This document shows, piece after piece, positions 1 to 5,977 of a DNA stretch of 5,977 nucleotides. The stretch is taken from assembly GCA_018376005.1 (NCBI GenBank), contig JAHACE010000093.1:1-5977 (forward strand). Direction: 5' to 3'. The stretch comes from Atopobium sp. Lineage in GTDB: Bacteria; Actinomycetota; Coriobacteriia; Coriobacteriales; Atopobiaceae. Position numbers and translations under genes: made by a program. The notes below the pieces were generated by a model. The model did no database searches. It had not been told where the DNA came from and saw only the letters and a list, made by a program, of their open reading frames with translations. The stretch's first letter is position 1. Each line of letters starts with the position of its first letter.

Positions 1-156
1 AGCTACAGGCCCAACGCAGGGAAAAATAATACCTCCATACTTCTCGTAGGTCAACACTTTTTTTGTTTTGTTTTAAAGTTTCTTGAAATTGGGTATGAAA
101 GCAGAACAGAGAGTCGTAGACTATCTGCCCAAAGATTGATAAATGGCGTGCTTTTT

Positions 157-160
157 GGAG
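157..160 (+). promoter_or_regulatory. Shine-Dalgarno GGAG deciding the GTG start of the DUF151 gene
   Basis: GGAG is followed by five T residues and then GTG at 166. This spacing supports GTG 166 over the downstream ATG at 181 and the upstream TTG at 136. The call is based on spacing and complementarity to the 16S rRNA 3' end only. Confidence 0.5.
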
Positions 161-165
161 TTTTT

Positions 166-672
166 GTGTCACTAAAACGTATGGACATACAGACAGTTGT
201 TGTCGGAGGAGGACCCATCTCTTCCGTTATTGTCCTGCGTCTTCATGACCCACGCGGCGTCTCCACGCTCAGCCTTCCTATTAAGATTGGCAACATTGAA
301 GCCTCTGCTATCAGCCTTGGTATAGACCAAGAGTCTACCCAGAGACCGCTCACACATGACCTTCTTCGCTCCGTTCTTGATTCTCTGGATGCAGACATTA
401 AAAGTGTGCGCATTGTAGGTGTCCATGGCACCACGTTCTTCTCGCAAATTGAGCTCATCTCTAAAGAGGGAGAGCATATTTACGTGGATGCTCGTCCGTC
501 AGACGCAATTGCGCTGGCAGTAAGAACAAACGCTCCCATCTTTGCTGACGAGAGCGTTCTGGAAATTGCTGCTGCTCCAGACTTTACTGATGTCGAGAAG
601 GACGTTCAGGCCCAAGAGCTTGAGGAGTTCCACCAGTTTATTGAGGATATCTCTCCTGAGGATTTCTCATAA
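166..672 (+). CDS. DUF151 / bifunctional nuclease (BFN) family protein
   Basis: This is a complete, soluble, single-domain protein of 168 aa read from GTG 166. It shows the family hallmarks in order: a beta-rich N-terminus (MDIQTVVVGGG), the LPIKIGNIEASAI block at about residues 37-49, RPLTHDLL at 60-67, and the signature DARPSDAIALAVR at 108-120. A short acidic helical tail ends in SPEDFS. Members of this family (Pfam DUF151) have been described as bifunctional DNase/RNase enzymes in plants, but the bacterial role is poorly defined, so a nucleic-acid function is inference only. The start was chosen because GGAG at 157-160 lies 5 nt before GTG 166. Alternatives are ATG 181 (SD too far, 20 nt) and TTG 136 (no clear SD). 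No signal peptide or membrane segment is visible. The gene converges on gyrA and is not part of its operon. I see no good promoter upstream and only a weak 5-bp hairpin (686-699) after the stop. Confidence 0.88.
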   Translation: MSLKRMDIQTVVVGGGPISSVIVLRLHDPRGVSTLSLPIKIGNIEASAISLGIDQESTQRPLTHDLLRSVLDSLDADIKSVRIVGVHGTTFFSQIELISKEGEHIYVDARPSDAIALAVRTNAPIFADESVLEIAAAPDFTDVEKDVQAQELEEFHQFIEDISPEDFS

Positions 673-754
673 GTCCTGCTCTATGGTTTACTTTTAAACA
701 ATTGACGTATCTTTTATATAAAAAACATTACCGTTATCGCGCTGTTTTTCTCGG

Positions 755-794
755 TAAACGAAAAGGGCTCAGGAGAATTACCTCCTGAGCTCTT
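755..794 (-). terminator. Rho-independent terminator of gyrA
   Basis: A 13-bp inverted repeat pairs 763-775 with 782-794 (core GCTCAGGAG / CTCCTGAGC, one G-T pair) around a 6-nt loop. Read on the minus strand, the hairpin starts 23 nt after the gyrA stop and is followed by a T-rich run (CCCTTTTCGTTT). That polarity fits termination of the gyrB-gyrA transcript. On the plus strand the hairpin is followed by CTTCAAATT, a poor U-tract, so it may only weakly stop the convergent DUF151 transcript. Confidence 0.85.
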
Positions 795-817
795 CAAATT
801 ACGTATAGCTGAAATGC

Positions 818-3457
818 TTATTCGTCATCATCCAGCAGTGAATCGTCCAGTACTTCCTCTTCATCTCCGAGGTCAACAGACTCTGCCTCATCAGCATCGC
901 GAGCACCTGCTGCCATCAGATCAAGCATACCTTGGTTTTCTGCGTGCTTAGGAGCCTTCTTCTTGTGAGCAACCATACGAGCAACTGCAGAAACAACGTC
1001 AGTACCAGAGAGGTTCATAACCTTGACGCCCTGAGTAGAGCGGCCAAGCTTGGAGATATCGCCAGCCTTGACGCGGATTACAACGCCCTCCTCGGACATG
1101 ATCATAATCTCATGCTGAGGACCAACAACGCGGCAGGCAACCAGGTTACCCTTCTTCTCCGTCATTGTGATGGTAAAGACGCCCTGGCCACCACGCTTGT
1201 GGACTGGGTACTCAGAAATTGCCGTACGCTTTCCGTAGCCCTTCTCGGTAATAACGAAAAGGTCACCGTTGCCGTTGGTAATTTCCATGCCAAGCATAGT
1301 TGCATCGCCCTTGAGCGTAATACCACGAACGCCTGAGGTACCGCGACCCATGCTTCTTGCCTCAGCCTCGTCAAACAGGATTGCTTTGCCGTCGGAGGAG
1401 CACAGAACAACCTTGTCACCTGGGTGTACTCGACGGACGTTAACAAGCTCGTCGCCATCCTTAAGGTTGATTGCAATGAGGCCGTCCTTACGGGTACGGT
1501 CGTACTCAGACATTGCTGTCTTCTTGACCATTCCCTGCTTAGTAGCAAACATCAGGTAGTTGTCTTCTGGGAAGTCGCGGGTAGTAATAACTGCCTTGAC
1601 CTTCTCGCCCTCTGCAAGCGTTTCGATGACATTGATGATGGCGCTACCCTTAGTAGTTCTGTTACCAACCGGAAGCTCGTGGACCTTGAGGCGGTATACC
1701 TTACCAAAGTTGGTAAAGAACAGCACGTAATCGTGGGTAGAAGCAACAAAGAGGTTCTCAACAAAATCGTTCTCTTTGAGAGAGACGCCCTGAACGCCCT
1801 TGCCGCCGCGCTTCTGGGAGCGATAAATCTCAACAGGTACGCGCTTTACGTAGCCTGCGTGAGTGACGGTGACAACCATATCCTCTTCAGCGATAAGATC
1901 CTCGACGTCCAGGTTCTGAATGTCCTGGTCGGAGATTTGTGTACGGCGCTTGTCGGCGTAACGGTTGGAAATTTCACGGAGCTCATCAGCAATAACAGCC
2001 AGAATCTTTTCCTCGTGAGCGAGAAGATCCTCGTAGTAGGCAATATCGAGTCTGAGCTGGGAAATCTCGTCAACAAGATCCTGACGAGCAAGACCGGTGA
2101 GGCGGCGCAGACGCATCTGAAGAATTGCCTCGCCCTGAATCTCATCCAAGCCAAAGCGCTCGTTCATGCGCTTCTTTGCCTCAGCATCATCCTGCGAACT
2201 GCGGATGATGTGGACAATCTCGTCGATGTTATCAACTGCGGTCAGAAGGCCTTCCAAAATGTGGACACGCTTCTGTGCCTTATCCAGGTCAAACTCAGTA
2301 CGACGGCGTACAACATCAATCTGGTGATCAATGTAGTGACGCAGAATCTCGCGAAGAGAAAGGGTACGAGGAACACCGTCAACCAAGGCCAGGTCAATGA
2401 TGCCAAAGTTGGACTGAAGCTGAGTCTTCTTGTACAGGTTATTTAGAACAACCTGTGGGACAGCATCACGCTTGAGATCCAAGACAATGCGCATACCCTT
2501 ACGGTTGGACTCATCGCGCATGTCAGAAATGCCTTCAATTTTCTTCTCGTTGACTGCCTGAGCAATCTTCTCCTGAAGAAGACCTTTGTTAACCTGGTAA
2601 GGAATCTCGGTAACAACAAGGCGCTGGCGGCCGCTCTTGACCTGCTCAACATGAACCTTCGCGCGGACCGTAATAGAACCGCGGCCAGTCTCGTAAGCGT
2701 CCTTGATGCCCTGAGTGCCCATGATGATGCCACCTGTTGGGAAGTCAGGACCAGGTAGAACGGTCATGAGCTCCTCAGTGGTAACGTCAGGGTCCTCAAT
2801 CATCATGCAGACAGCGTTAGTTACCTCACCAAGGTTGTGAGGAGGAATGTTGGTAGCCATACCAACTGCAATACCTGAAGAACCGTTAACCAAAAGATTT
2901 GGGAAACGTGCAGGAAGAGAACCAAAGTTTCCGTGACCATCAATCAGAGGAAGTCTCATCGAGAAGTCCTGAGACATACGGACCATGGAGTCATAAATAG
3001 CGGAGTCACCGTGTGGGTGGTACTTACCCATGACTTCACCGACTGCCCATGCAGACTTCTTATGTGGGCGGTTTGGCGTAATGCCAGCCTCACTCATTGC
3101 GTACAGAATACGGCGGTGAACAGGCTTTAGGCCGTCTCGAACATCTGGAAGTGCACGAGCAACAATAACGGACATGGAATACTCAAGGAAGGAAGTCTTC
3201 ATCTCTGAGGACAAGTCAGTTGGCTTAAGGGTGCCACCGTGAATGTCAGAGAGATCAAGACGGGTACCAGCCTCATCAGAGATGATGTGTGAAGTCTCTC
3301 CCGTTACTAGATTTACTCCAGTCTCTGGGTCAAACTCGTCAGAGTCTTCTTCTACCTCGTCATCTTCGTATTCTTCATCCATATCGTTTTGTGCATCGAG
3401 GTCTTGATCCTCATCTGCACCAAAAAGATCGTCATTCATATTTTTATCGTCTGCCAC
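818..3457 (-). CDS. gyrA: DNA gyrase subunit A, with in-frame loss of the catalytic-tyrosine segment
   Basis: GyrA is the DNA breakage-reunion and DNA-wrapping subunit of gyrase. Seen in the 879-aa product: an acidic, probably disordered tail (residues about 1-72); the winged-helix region with DGLKPVHRR (109-116) and HPHGDS (147-152); then LIDGHGNFGS (171-180) joined directly to LPARFPNLLVNGSSGIAVGM (181-200). The tower and coiled coil (about 210-520, with EIPYQVNK and ILQMRLRRLTGL), the GyrA box QKRGGKG (548-554), a beta-pinwheel C-terminal domain and an acidic C-terminus follow. Against E. coli GyrA the residue offset falls from +69 (Ser83 = Ser152) to +22 (Ile174 = Ile196), so 47 residues are absent, including Arg121 and Tyr122. 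Everything else looks intact and there is no frameshift. The positions of E. coli Ser83 and Asp87 are wild type (Ser152, Asp156). The GTG start is supported by an upstream SD; an internal ATG at codon 7 is an alternative. The gene lies 44 bp after gyrB in the same operon. Identity is certain; activity as encoded here is very unlikely. Confidence 0.97.
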   Translation of the reverse strand: MADDKNMNDDLFGADEDQDLDAQNDMDEEYEDDEVEEDSDEFDPETGVNLVTGETSHIISDEAGTRLDLSDIHGGTLKPTDLSSEMKTSFLEYSMSVIVARALPDVRDGLKPVHRRILYAMSEAGITPNRPHKKSAWAVGEVMGKYHPHGDSAIYDSMVRMSQDFSMRLPLIDGHGNFGSLPARFPNLLVNGSSGIAVGMATNIPPHNLGEVTNAVCMMIEDPDVTTEELMTVLPGPDFPTGGIIMGTQGIKDAYETGRGSITVRAKVHVEQVKSGRQRLVVTEIPYQVNKGLLQEKIAQAVNEKKIEGISDMRDESNRKGMRIVLDLKRDAVPQVVLNNLYKKTQLQSNFGIIDLALVDGVPRTLSLREILRHYIDHQIDVVRRRTEFDLDKAQKRVHILEGLLTAVDNIDEIVHIIRSSQDDAEAKKRMNERFGLDEIQGEAILQMRLRRLTGLARQDLVDEISQLRLDIAYYEDLLAHEEKILAVIADELREISNRYADKRRTQISDQDIQNLDVEDLIAEEDMVVTVTHAGYVKRVPVEIYRSQKRGGKGVQGVSLKENDFVENLFVASTHDYVLFFTNFGKVYRLKVHELPVGNRTTKGSAIINVIETLAEGEKVKAVITTRDFPEDNYLMFATKQGMVKKTAMSEYDRTRKDGLIAINLKDGDELVNVRRVHPGDKVVLCSSDGKAILFDEAEARSMGRGTSGVRGITLKGDATMLGMEITNGNGDLFVITEKGYGKRTAISEYPVHKRGGQGVFTITMTEKKGNLVACRVVGPQHEIMIMSEEGVVIRVKAGDISKLGRSTQGVKVMNLSGTDVVSAVARMVAHKKKAPKHAENQGMLDLMAAGARDADEAESVDLGDEEEVLDDSLLDDDE
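2917..2918 (-). other. gyrA: Junction of an in-frame deletion inside gyrA (active-site tyrosine missing)
   Basis: The codon for Ser180 (2918-2920) of GHGNFGS is followed immediately by the codon for Leu181 (2915-2917) of LPARFPNLL. In type IIA GyrA proteins these motifs are separated by a segment of about 45-50 residues containing the AAAMRYTE active-site motif and the NYDG region. Both flanks are highly conserved and in register, so this is one clean loss of about 141 bp rather than gradual divergence. The exact breakpoint may shift by a codon, because the original sequence around it is unknown. I see no obvious long direct repeat at the joint. Confidence 0.9.
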
Positions 3458-3463
3458 AAGTTA

Positions 3464-3470
3464 CCCTTTC
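3464..3470 (-). promoter_or_regulatory. Shine-Dalgarno GAAAGGG for the gyrA GTG start
   Basis: On the minus strand GAAAGGG sits 6 nt before GTG (3457-3455). It supports the GTG start over the ATG seven codons in. The 44-bp gyrB-gyrA spacer holds no terminator-like hairpin and no convincing promoter, which is consistent with co-transcription. Confidence 0.6.
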
Positions 3471-3501
3471 ATTTTCTGTCTAATGATTTAGCGAGAAACC
3501 A

Positions 3502-5445
3502 TTAAATGTCCAGGAAGCGGACGTCTTTTGCGTGTGTTTGGATGAAGTCTTTACGCTTCTCAACCTGGTTGCCCATAAGGTCGGAAACTGCACGATCAGC
3601 TGCAAGAGCATCATCAATGGTTACCTTCAGAAGAATGCGGTTCTTTGGCTCCATAGTGGTTGCCCACAGCTGCTCTGGATCCATCTCACCAAGACCCTTA
3701 TAACGCTGAATAGTGAACTTGGTGTTGTCCTCAAACTTCTTTGTCTCAAGAGCAAGCTCTTCATCGGTATAGATGTATTTGCCGTTCTTCTTACCCTTTG
3801 GCTTGATCTGATACAGAGGAGGCTGAGCAACGTAGATATAGCCTGCGTCAATCATTGGCTTCATGTAACGATAGAAGAAGGTAAGCAGAAGAATTCTAAT
3901 GTGAGAGCCGTCAACATCAGCATCGGTCATGATGACAATCTTGTGATAACGAGCTTTCTCAATATTAAATTCATCACCAACACCAGTACCAATAGCAGTA
4001 ATCAAGGAAGTGATGGTGTCAGAAGAAAGTGCACGGTGAGCCTGTACGCGCTCGACATTCAAAATCTTTCCGCGAAGTGGAAGAACTGCCTGGATAGAAC
4101 GGTCACGTGCCATCTTTGCAGAACCACCTGCGGAGTCACCCTCGACGATGAAGAGCTCAGTCATCTCTGCATCACGAACGGAGCAGTCTGCAAGTTTTCC
4201 TGGAAGAGCCGCAGACTCAAGGAGTCCCTTACGGCGTGTTGCTTCACGAGCTTTACGAGCAGCAAGACGGCCCTTTGCAGCCTGAGATGCTTTTTTAAGA
4301 ATCTCTTTTGCCTGGTTTGGATGCTCTTCAAGGTACTCTGAGAGACCCAGAGTAACAATCTTGTTGGTAAGCGTTCTCATATAAGAACTACCAAGCTTTG
4401 CCTTTGTCTGTCCTTCAAACTGAGGATCTGGCAGCTTAACTGAAATAACAGCAGTTAAGCCCTCACGAATATCGCCGCCCTCAAGCTTAGGATCTTTCTC
4501 TTTAAGAAGACCCTGCCTAGTGCCGTAATCATTTATTACCTTAGTAAGAGCGGTACGGAAGCCCTCAAGGTGCATTCCGCCTTCCTCAGTGAAAATACCA
4601 TTTGCAAACGAGAGAGTTCTATCGCTGAACTCAGTATTCCACTGAATAGCTACCTCAACCTCACCCATCTGAGACATTGGAGCGTCAGGGTCTGACTTAC
4701 CTTCAATATAGATAGGGCGAGAAAGTCCTGGTAAGACGGTTTTCTCATCATTTAGGTACTTAACAAAGTCGATGATGCCGCCAGCATACTGGAAGTCAAC
4801 CTGACGAGGAGTAAGCTCACGCTCATCAACGAGAGAAATTTTAAGATTCTTGTTAAGGAATGCGGTTTCCTGGAGACGATCACGAAGCGTATCAAAGTTA
4901 TACGTAGTGGTCTCAAAAATCATGTCATCTGGCCAGAAGGTAATAATGGTACCTGTAGTCTTAGAAGTACCAATTTCCTTCATTTTCTGAATGGTCTTAC
5001 CGCGCTCAAAAACCATCTCGTAGATTTTGCCATCGCGCTTAACCTGTGCAACAAGCTTCTTAGAAAGAGCATTTACAACAGAAACACCTACGCCGTGAAG
5101 GCCACCAGAATATTTGTATGAGTCGTTATCAAACTTACCGCCTGCATGAAGAATGGTAAGAACAACCTCAAGAGTTGGAATTTTTTTCTGGGGATGAAGG
5201 TCTATAGGAATACCACGACCATTATCTTCAACAGAAATAGAGTTATCTGGATGAACGGTGACCTTGATTTTGGAGCAATAGCCAGCCATTGCCTCATCGA
5301 CTGAGTTATCTACAATCTCCCAAACAAGGTGGTGCAGACCAGAAGCTGAAGTTGTACCAATATACATACCTGGGCGCTTACGAACCGCCTCAAGGCCTTC
5401 AAGAATCTTAATCTCTGTACCGTCATACTTATTTTCTTTTGCCAC
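3502..5445 (-). CDS. gyrB: DNA gyrase subunit B (ATPase)
   Basis: GyrB supplies ATP-driven strand passage and part of the metal-binding cleavage site of the cytoplasmic A2B2 gyrase. The 647-aa product is of normal length for the short (non-insert) GyrB type. The GHKL ATPase domain (about 1-225) shows WEIVDNSVDEA with the catalytic Glu43 and Mg-binding Asn47, EDNGRGIP with Asp74, and SGGLHGVGVSVVNAL (113-127). The transducer domain has EEGGMHLEGFR (287-297) and QTKAKLG with the phosphate-contacting Lys348. The Toprim domain has VEGDSAGGSAK (Glu435), PLRGKILN (456-463) and the metal-binding DADVD (Asp508, Asp510, Asp512). The C-terminal tail has QRYKGLGEMDPEQLW. I see no missing key residue. 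Arg458 stands where E. coli has Lys447, which I believe is common in Gram-positive lineages. The GTG start has AGAGAGGA 5 nt upstream. The gene follows the DUF721 gene and precedes gyrA, the usual actinobacterial order. Confidence 0.98.
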   Translation of the reverse strand: MAKENKYDGTEIKILEGLEAVRKRPGMYIGTTSASGLHHLVWEIVDNSVDEAMAGYCSKIKVTVHPDNSISVEDNGRGIPIDLHPQKKIPTLEVVLTILHAGGKFDNDSYKYSGGLHGVGVSVVNALSKKLVAQVKRDGKIYEMVFERGKTIQKMKEIGTSKTTGTIITFWPDDMIFETTTYNFDTLRDRLQETAFLNKNLKISLVDERELTPRQVDFQYAGGIIDFVKYLNDEKTVLPGLSRPIYIEGKSDPDAPMSQMGEVEVAIQWNTEFSDRTLSFANGIFTEEGGMHLEGFRTALTKVINDYGTRQGLLKEKDPKLEGGDIREGLTAVISVKLPDPQFEGQTKAKLGSSYMRTLTNKIVTLGLSEYLEEHPNQAKEILKKASQAAKGRLAARKAREATRRKGLLESAALPGKLADCSVRDAEMTELFIVEGDSAGGSAKMARDRSIQAVLPLRGKILNVERVQAHRALSSDTITSLITAIGTGVGDEFNIEKARYHKIVIMTDADVDGSHIRILLLTFFYRYMKPMIDAGYIYVAQPPLYQIKPKGKKNGKYIYTDEELALETKKFEDNTKFTIQRYKGLGEMDPEQLWATTMEPKNRILLKVTIDDALAADRAVSDLMGNQVEKRKDFIQTHAKDVRFLDI

Positions 5446-5450
5446 GTAAG

Positions 5451-5458
5451 TCCTCTCT
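5451..5458 (-). promoter_or_regulatory. Shine-Dalgarno AGAGAGGA for the gyrB GTG start
   Basis: On the minus strand AGAGAGGA ends 5 nt before GTG (5445-5443). The protein start (MAKENKYDGTEIKILEG) fits the usual GyrB N-terminus, which confirms this GTG as the initiation codon. Confidence 0.7.
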
Positions 5459-5484
5459 TCAATTGTGAGCGGAATGATATACGT

Positions 5485-5511
5485 ATTTTACTATGAAATC
5501 GCCAAAATCAA
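5485..5511 (-). promoter_or_regulatory. Candidate sigma-70-type promoter of gyrB-gyrA
   Basis: On the minus strand TTGATT (5511-5506) is followed after 15 nt by TAAAAT (5490-5485), about 40 nt upstream of the gyrB start codon. The spacer is shorter than the ideal 17 nt. An overlapping alternative is TTGGCG, a 17-nt spacer, then GTATAT. The 160-bp gap after the DUF721 gene makes a separate gyrB promoter plausible, but this exact choice is tentative. Confidence 0.35.
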
Positions 5512-5583
5512 CTCGGCACAGAGAAATTTCATTGTTTAAACAGTAATATTTGGTATCTGAGAGGCTCTGTAAAGAGATTTAAG

Positions 5584-5604
5584 GACAGATTAGTGACAGA
5601 TTAG
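5584..5604 (-). repeat. Two-copy 11-bp tandem repeat after the DUF721 gene stop
   Basis: GACAGATTAG occurs twice with an 11-bp period on the plus strand, at 5584-5593 and 5595-5604, ending two bases from the DUF721 gene stop codon. It is visible directly. Its function is unknown and it may be a simple local duplication. Confidence 0.6.
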
Positions 5605-5605
5605 A

Positions 5606-5977
5606 CTAAAGACTCTTTTTTTGTCTAAAACTTGCTTCAATCGCTTTATAAGCCGTTGACTTGAGTGGCTCAGAAAGACCAGAAACTAACTCAGAAATTT
5701 GTGATTTTTCTTCTGTAGTGAGTTCTGGAAGAACTTTCTTCTCTACTTTTTGGCCCTGAGGTTGTTCTTTTGAGGAACCGTCTTCTTTACCAGTATGTCT
5801 ATTGTATTTATCCAGCTTAAACTCAAGATCTGAAAACTCTAGACCATGCTCTGACAACCTTGCTCTATAGATTTCTCTTTGTGCAAGAAAATCAATCATG
5901 CACATACGATTGTCTACATAAACGGTAAGTACAGGATATTCTCTACCAGCAATTTCTCTAACAAATACGCCGGTTGT
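5606..5977 (-). CDS. DUF721 / DciA-like protein, N-terminal part outside the window
   Basis: The reading frame is open through the right edge, giving 124 codons including the stop; the true start lies further right. The first visible residues (TTGVFVREIAGREYPVLTVYVD) and the following helical stretch MIDFLAQREIYRARLSEHG match the C-terminal half of the DUF721 fold, in which a 'V.V.vd...' strand is followed by a helix rich in Leu and Arg. After this comes a polar, charged linker rich in Lys, Glu, Gln and Ser (about residues 55-85) and a final helix ending in RQKKSL. DUF721 proteins include DciA, the ancestral loader or operator of the replicative helicase DnaB. In actinobacteria this gene sits between recF and gyrB, and the position here fits. 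The assignment rests on context plus short motif similarity, so the molecular role is inferred. No signal peptide or membrane segment is seen in the visible part. Confidence 0.75.
   Translation of the reverse strand, partial: TTGVFVREIAGREYPVLTVYVDNRMCMIDFLAQREIYRARLSEHGLEFSDLEFKLDKYNRHTGKEDGSSKEQPQGQKVEKKVLPELTTEEKSQISELVSGLSEPLKSTAYKAIEASFRQKKSL

Noticed and set aside
57..75. T-rich run that could be the tail of a terminator from a gene to the left
   Set aside because: No adequate stem precedes it; only 3-4 bp pairings are found, so a terminator call is not supported.
83..99. Possible promoter for the DUF151 gene (TTGAAA at 83, TATGAA at 94)
   Set aside because: The two elements are only 5 nt apart and neither has a partner at 16-18 nt spacing.
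95..139. 14-codon ORF (MKAEQRVVDYLPKD) upstream of the DUF151 gene, possibly a leader peptide
   Set aside because: It has no Shine-Dalgarno sequence, no attenuator-like hairpins follow, and there is no residue bias suggesting a leader function.
1424..2446. Long open frame (340 codons) on the plus strand inside gyrA
   Set aside because: It is antisense to a clearly conserved gyrA segment, its translation resembles no family I know, and I saw no supporting SD or promoter. It is a shadow of gyrA codon usage.
2900..2940. Intein insertion at the GyrA active site, as known in mycobacteria, as an explanation for the anomaly
   Set aside because: Inteins add sequence at the RYTE tyrosine. Here sequence is absent, and no intein splicing motifs are present.
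818..3457. gyrA might instead be topoisomerase IV subunit parC
   Set aside because: A clear GyrA box (QKRGGKG), a full-length beta-pinwheel domain and the position directly after gyrB favour gyrA. A ParC identity would not explain the missing tyrosine either.
3532..4341. Open frame of 269 codons on the plus strand inside gyrB
   Set aside because: It lies opposite the conserved Toprim and transducer coding region, and its product is cysteine- and leucine-rich with no recognisable motif. It is an antisense shadow.

Overview
The window looks like the replication-gene neighbourhood of a moderate-GC actinobacterium, most likely class Coriobacteriia near Atopobium/Lancefieldella (family Atopobiaceae). 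This is inferred from the character of the GyrA and GyrB proteins, the acidic N-terminal extension of GyrA, and the order DUF721 gene - gyrB - gyrA. In actinobacteria that order normally follows dnaA-dnaN-recF, so the origin-side genes are expected just beyond the right edge. The genus is a judgement from memory of these families, not a search result.

Layout from right to left along the minus strand: the 3' part of a DUF721/DciA-like gene enters from the right edge. A 160-bp gap with a candidate promoter follows, then gyrB (647 aa), a 44-bp spacer without a terminator, gyrA (879 aa), and a strong rho-independent hairpin just after the gyrA stop. Converging on it from the left, on the plus strand, is a complete DUF151 (bifunctional nuclease family) gene. 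The first 165 bases hold no recognisable gene. All three complete genes are best read from GTG starts, each with a Shine-Dalgarno-like sequence 5-6 nt upstream.

gyrB and gyrA encode the two subunits of DNA gyrase, the A2B2 type IIA topoisomerase that puts negative supercoils into DNA. GyrB looks fully intact (GHKL ATPase, transducer, Toprim). GyrA does not. Conserved blocks on both sides of residues 180/181 are intact and in frame, but about 47 residues between them are absent, equivalent to E. coli residues 112-158. The missing part includes the catalytic tyrosine (E. coli Tyr122, RYTE motif) and the preceding arginine. The predicted protein could be assembled around GyrB but should not be able to cleave and rejoin DNA. 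For an essential single-copy gene this is the outstanding anomaly of the window. It may be an engineered or assembly deletion, or a real allele that requires another copy elsewhere.

I saw no RNA gene, insertion sequence, CRISPR array or previously undescribed multi-gene system.
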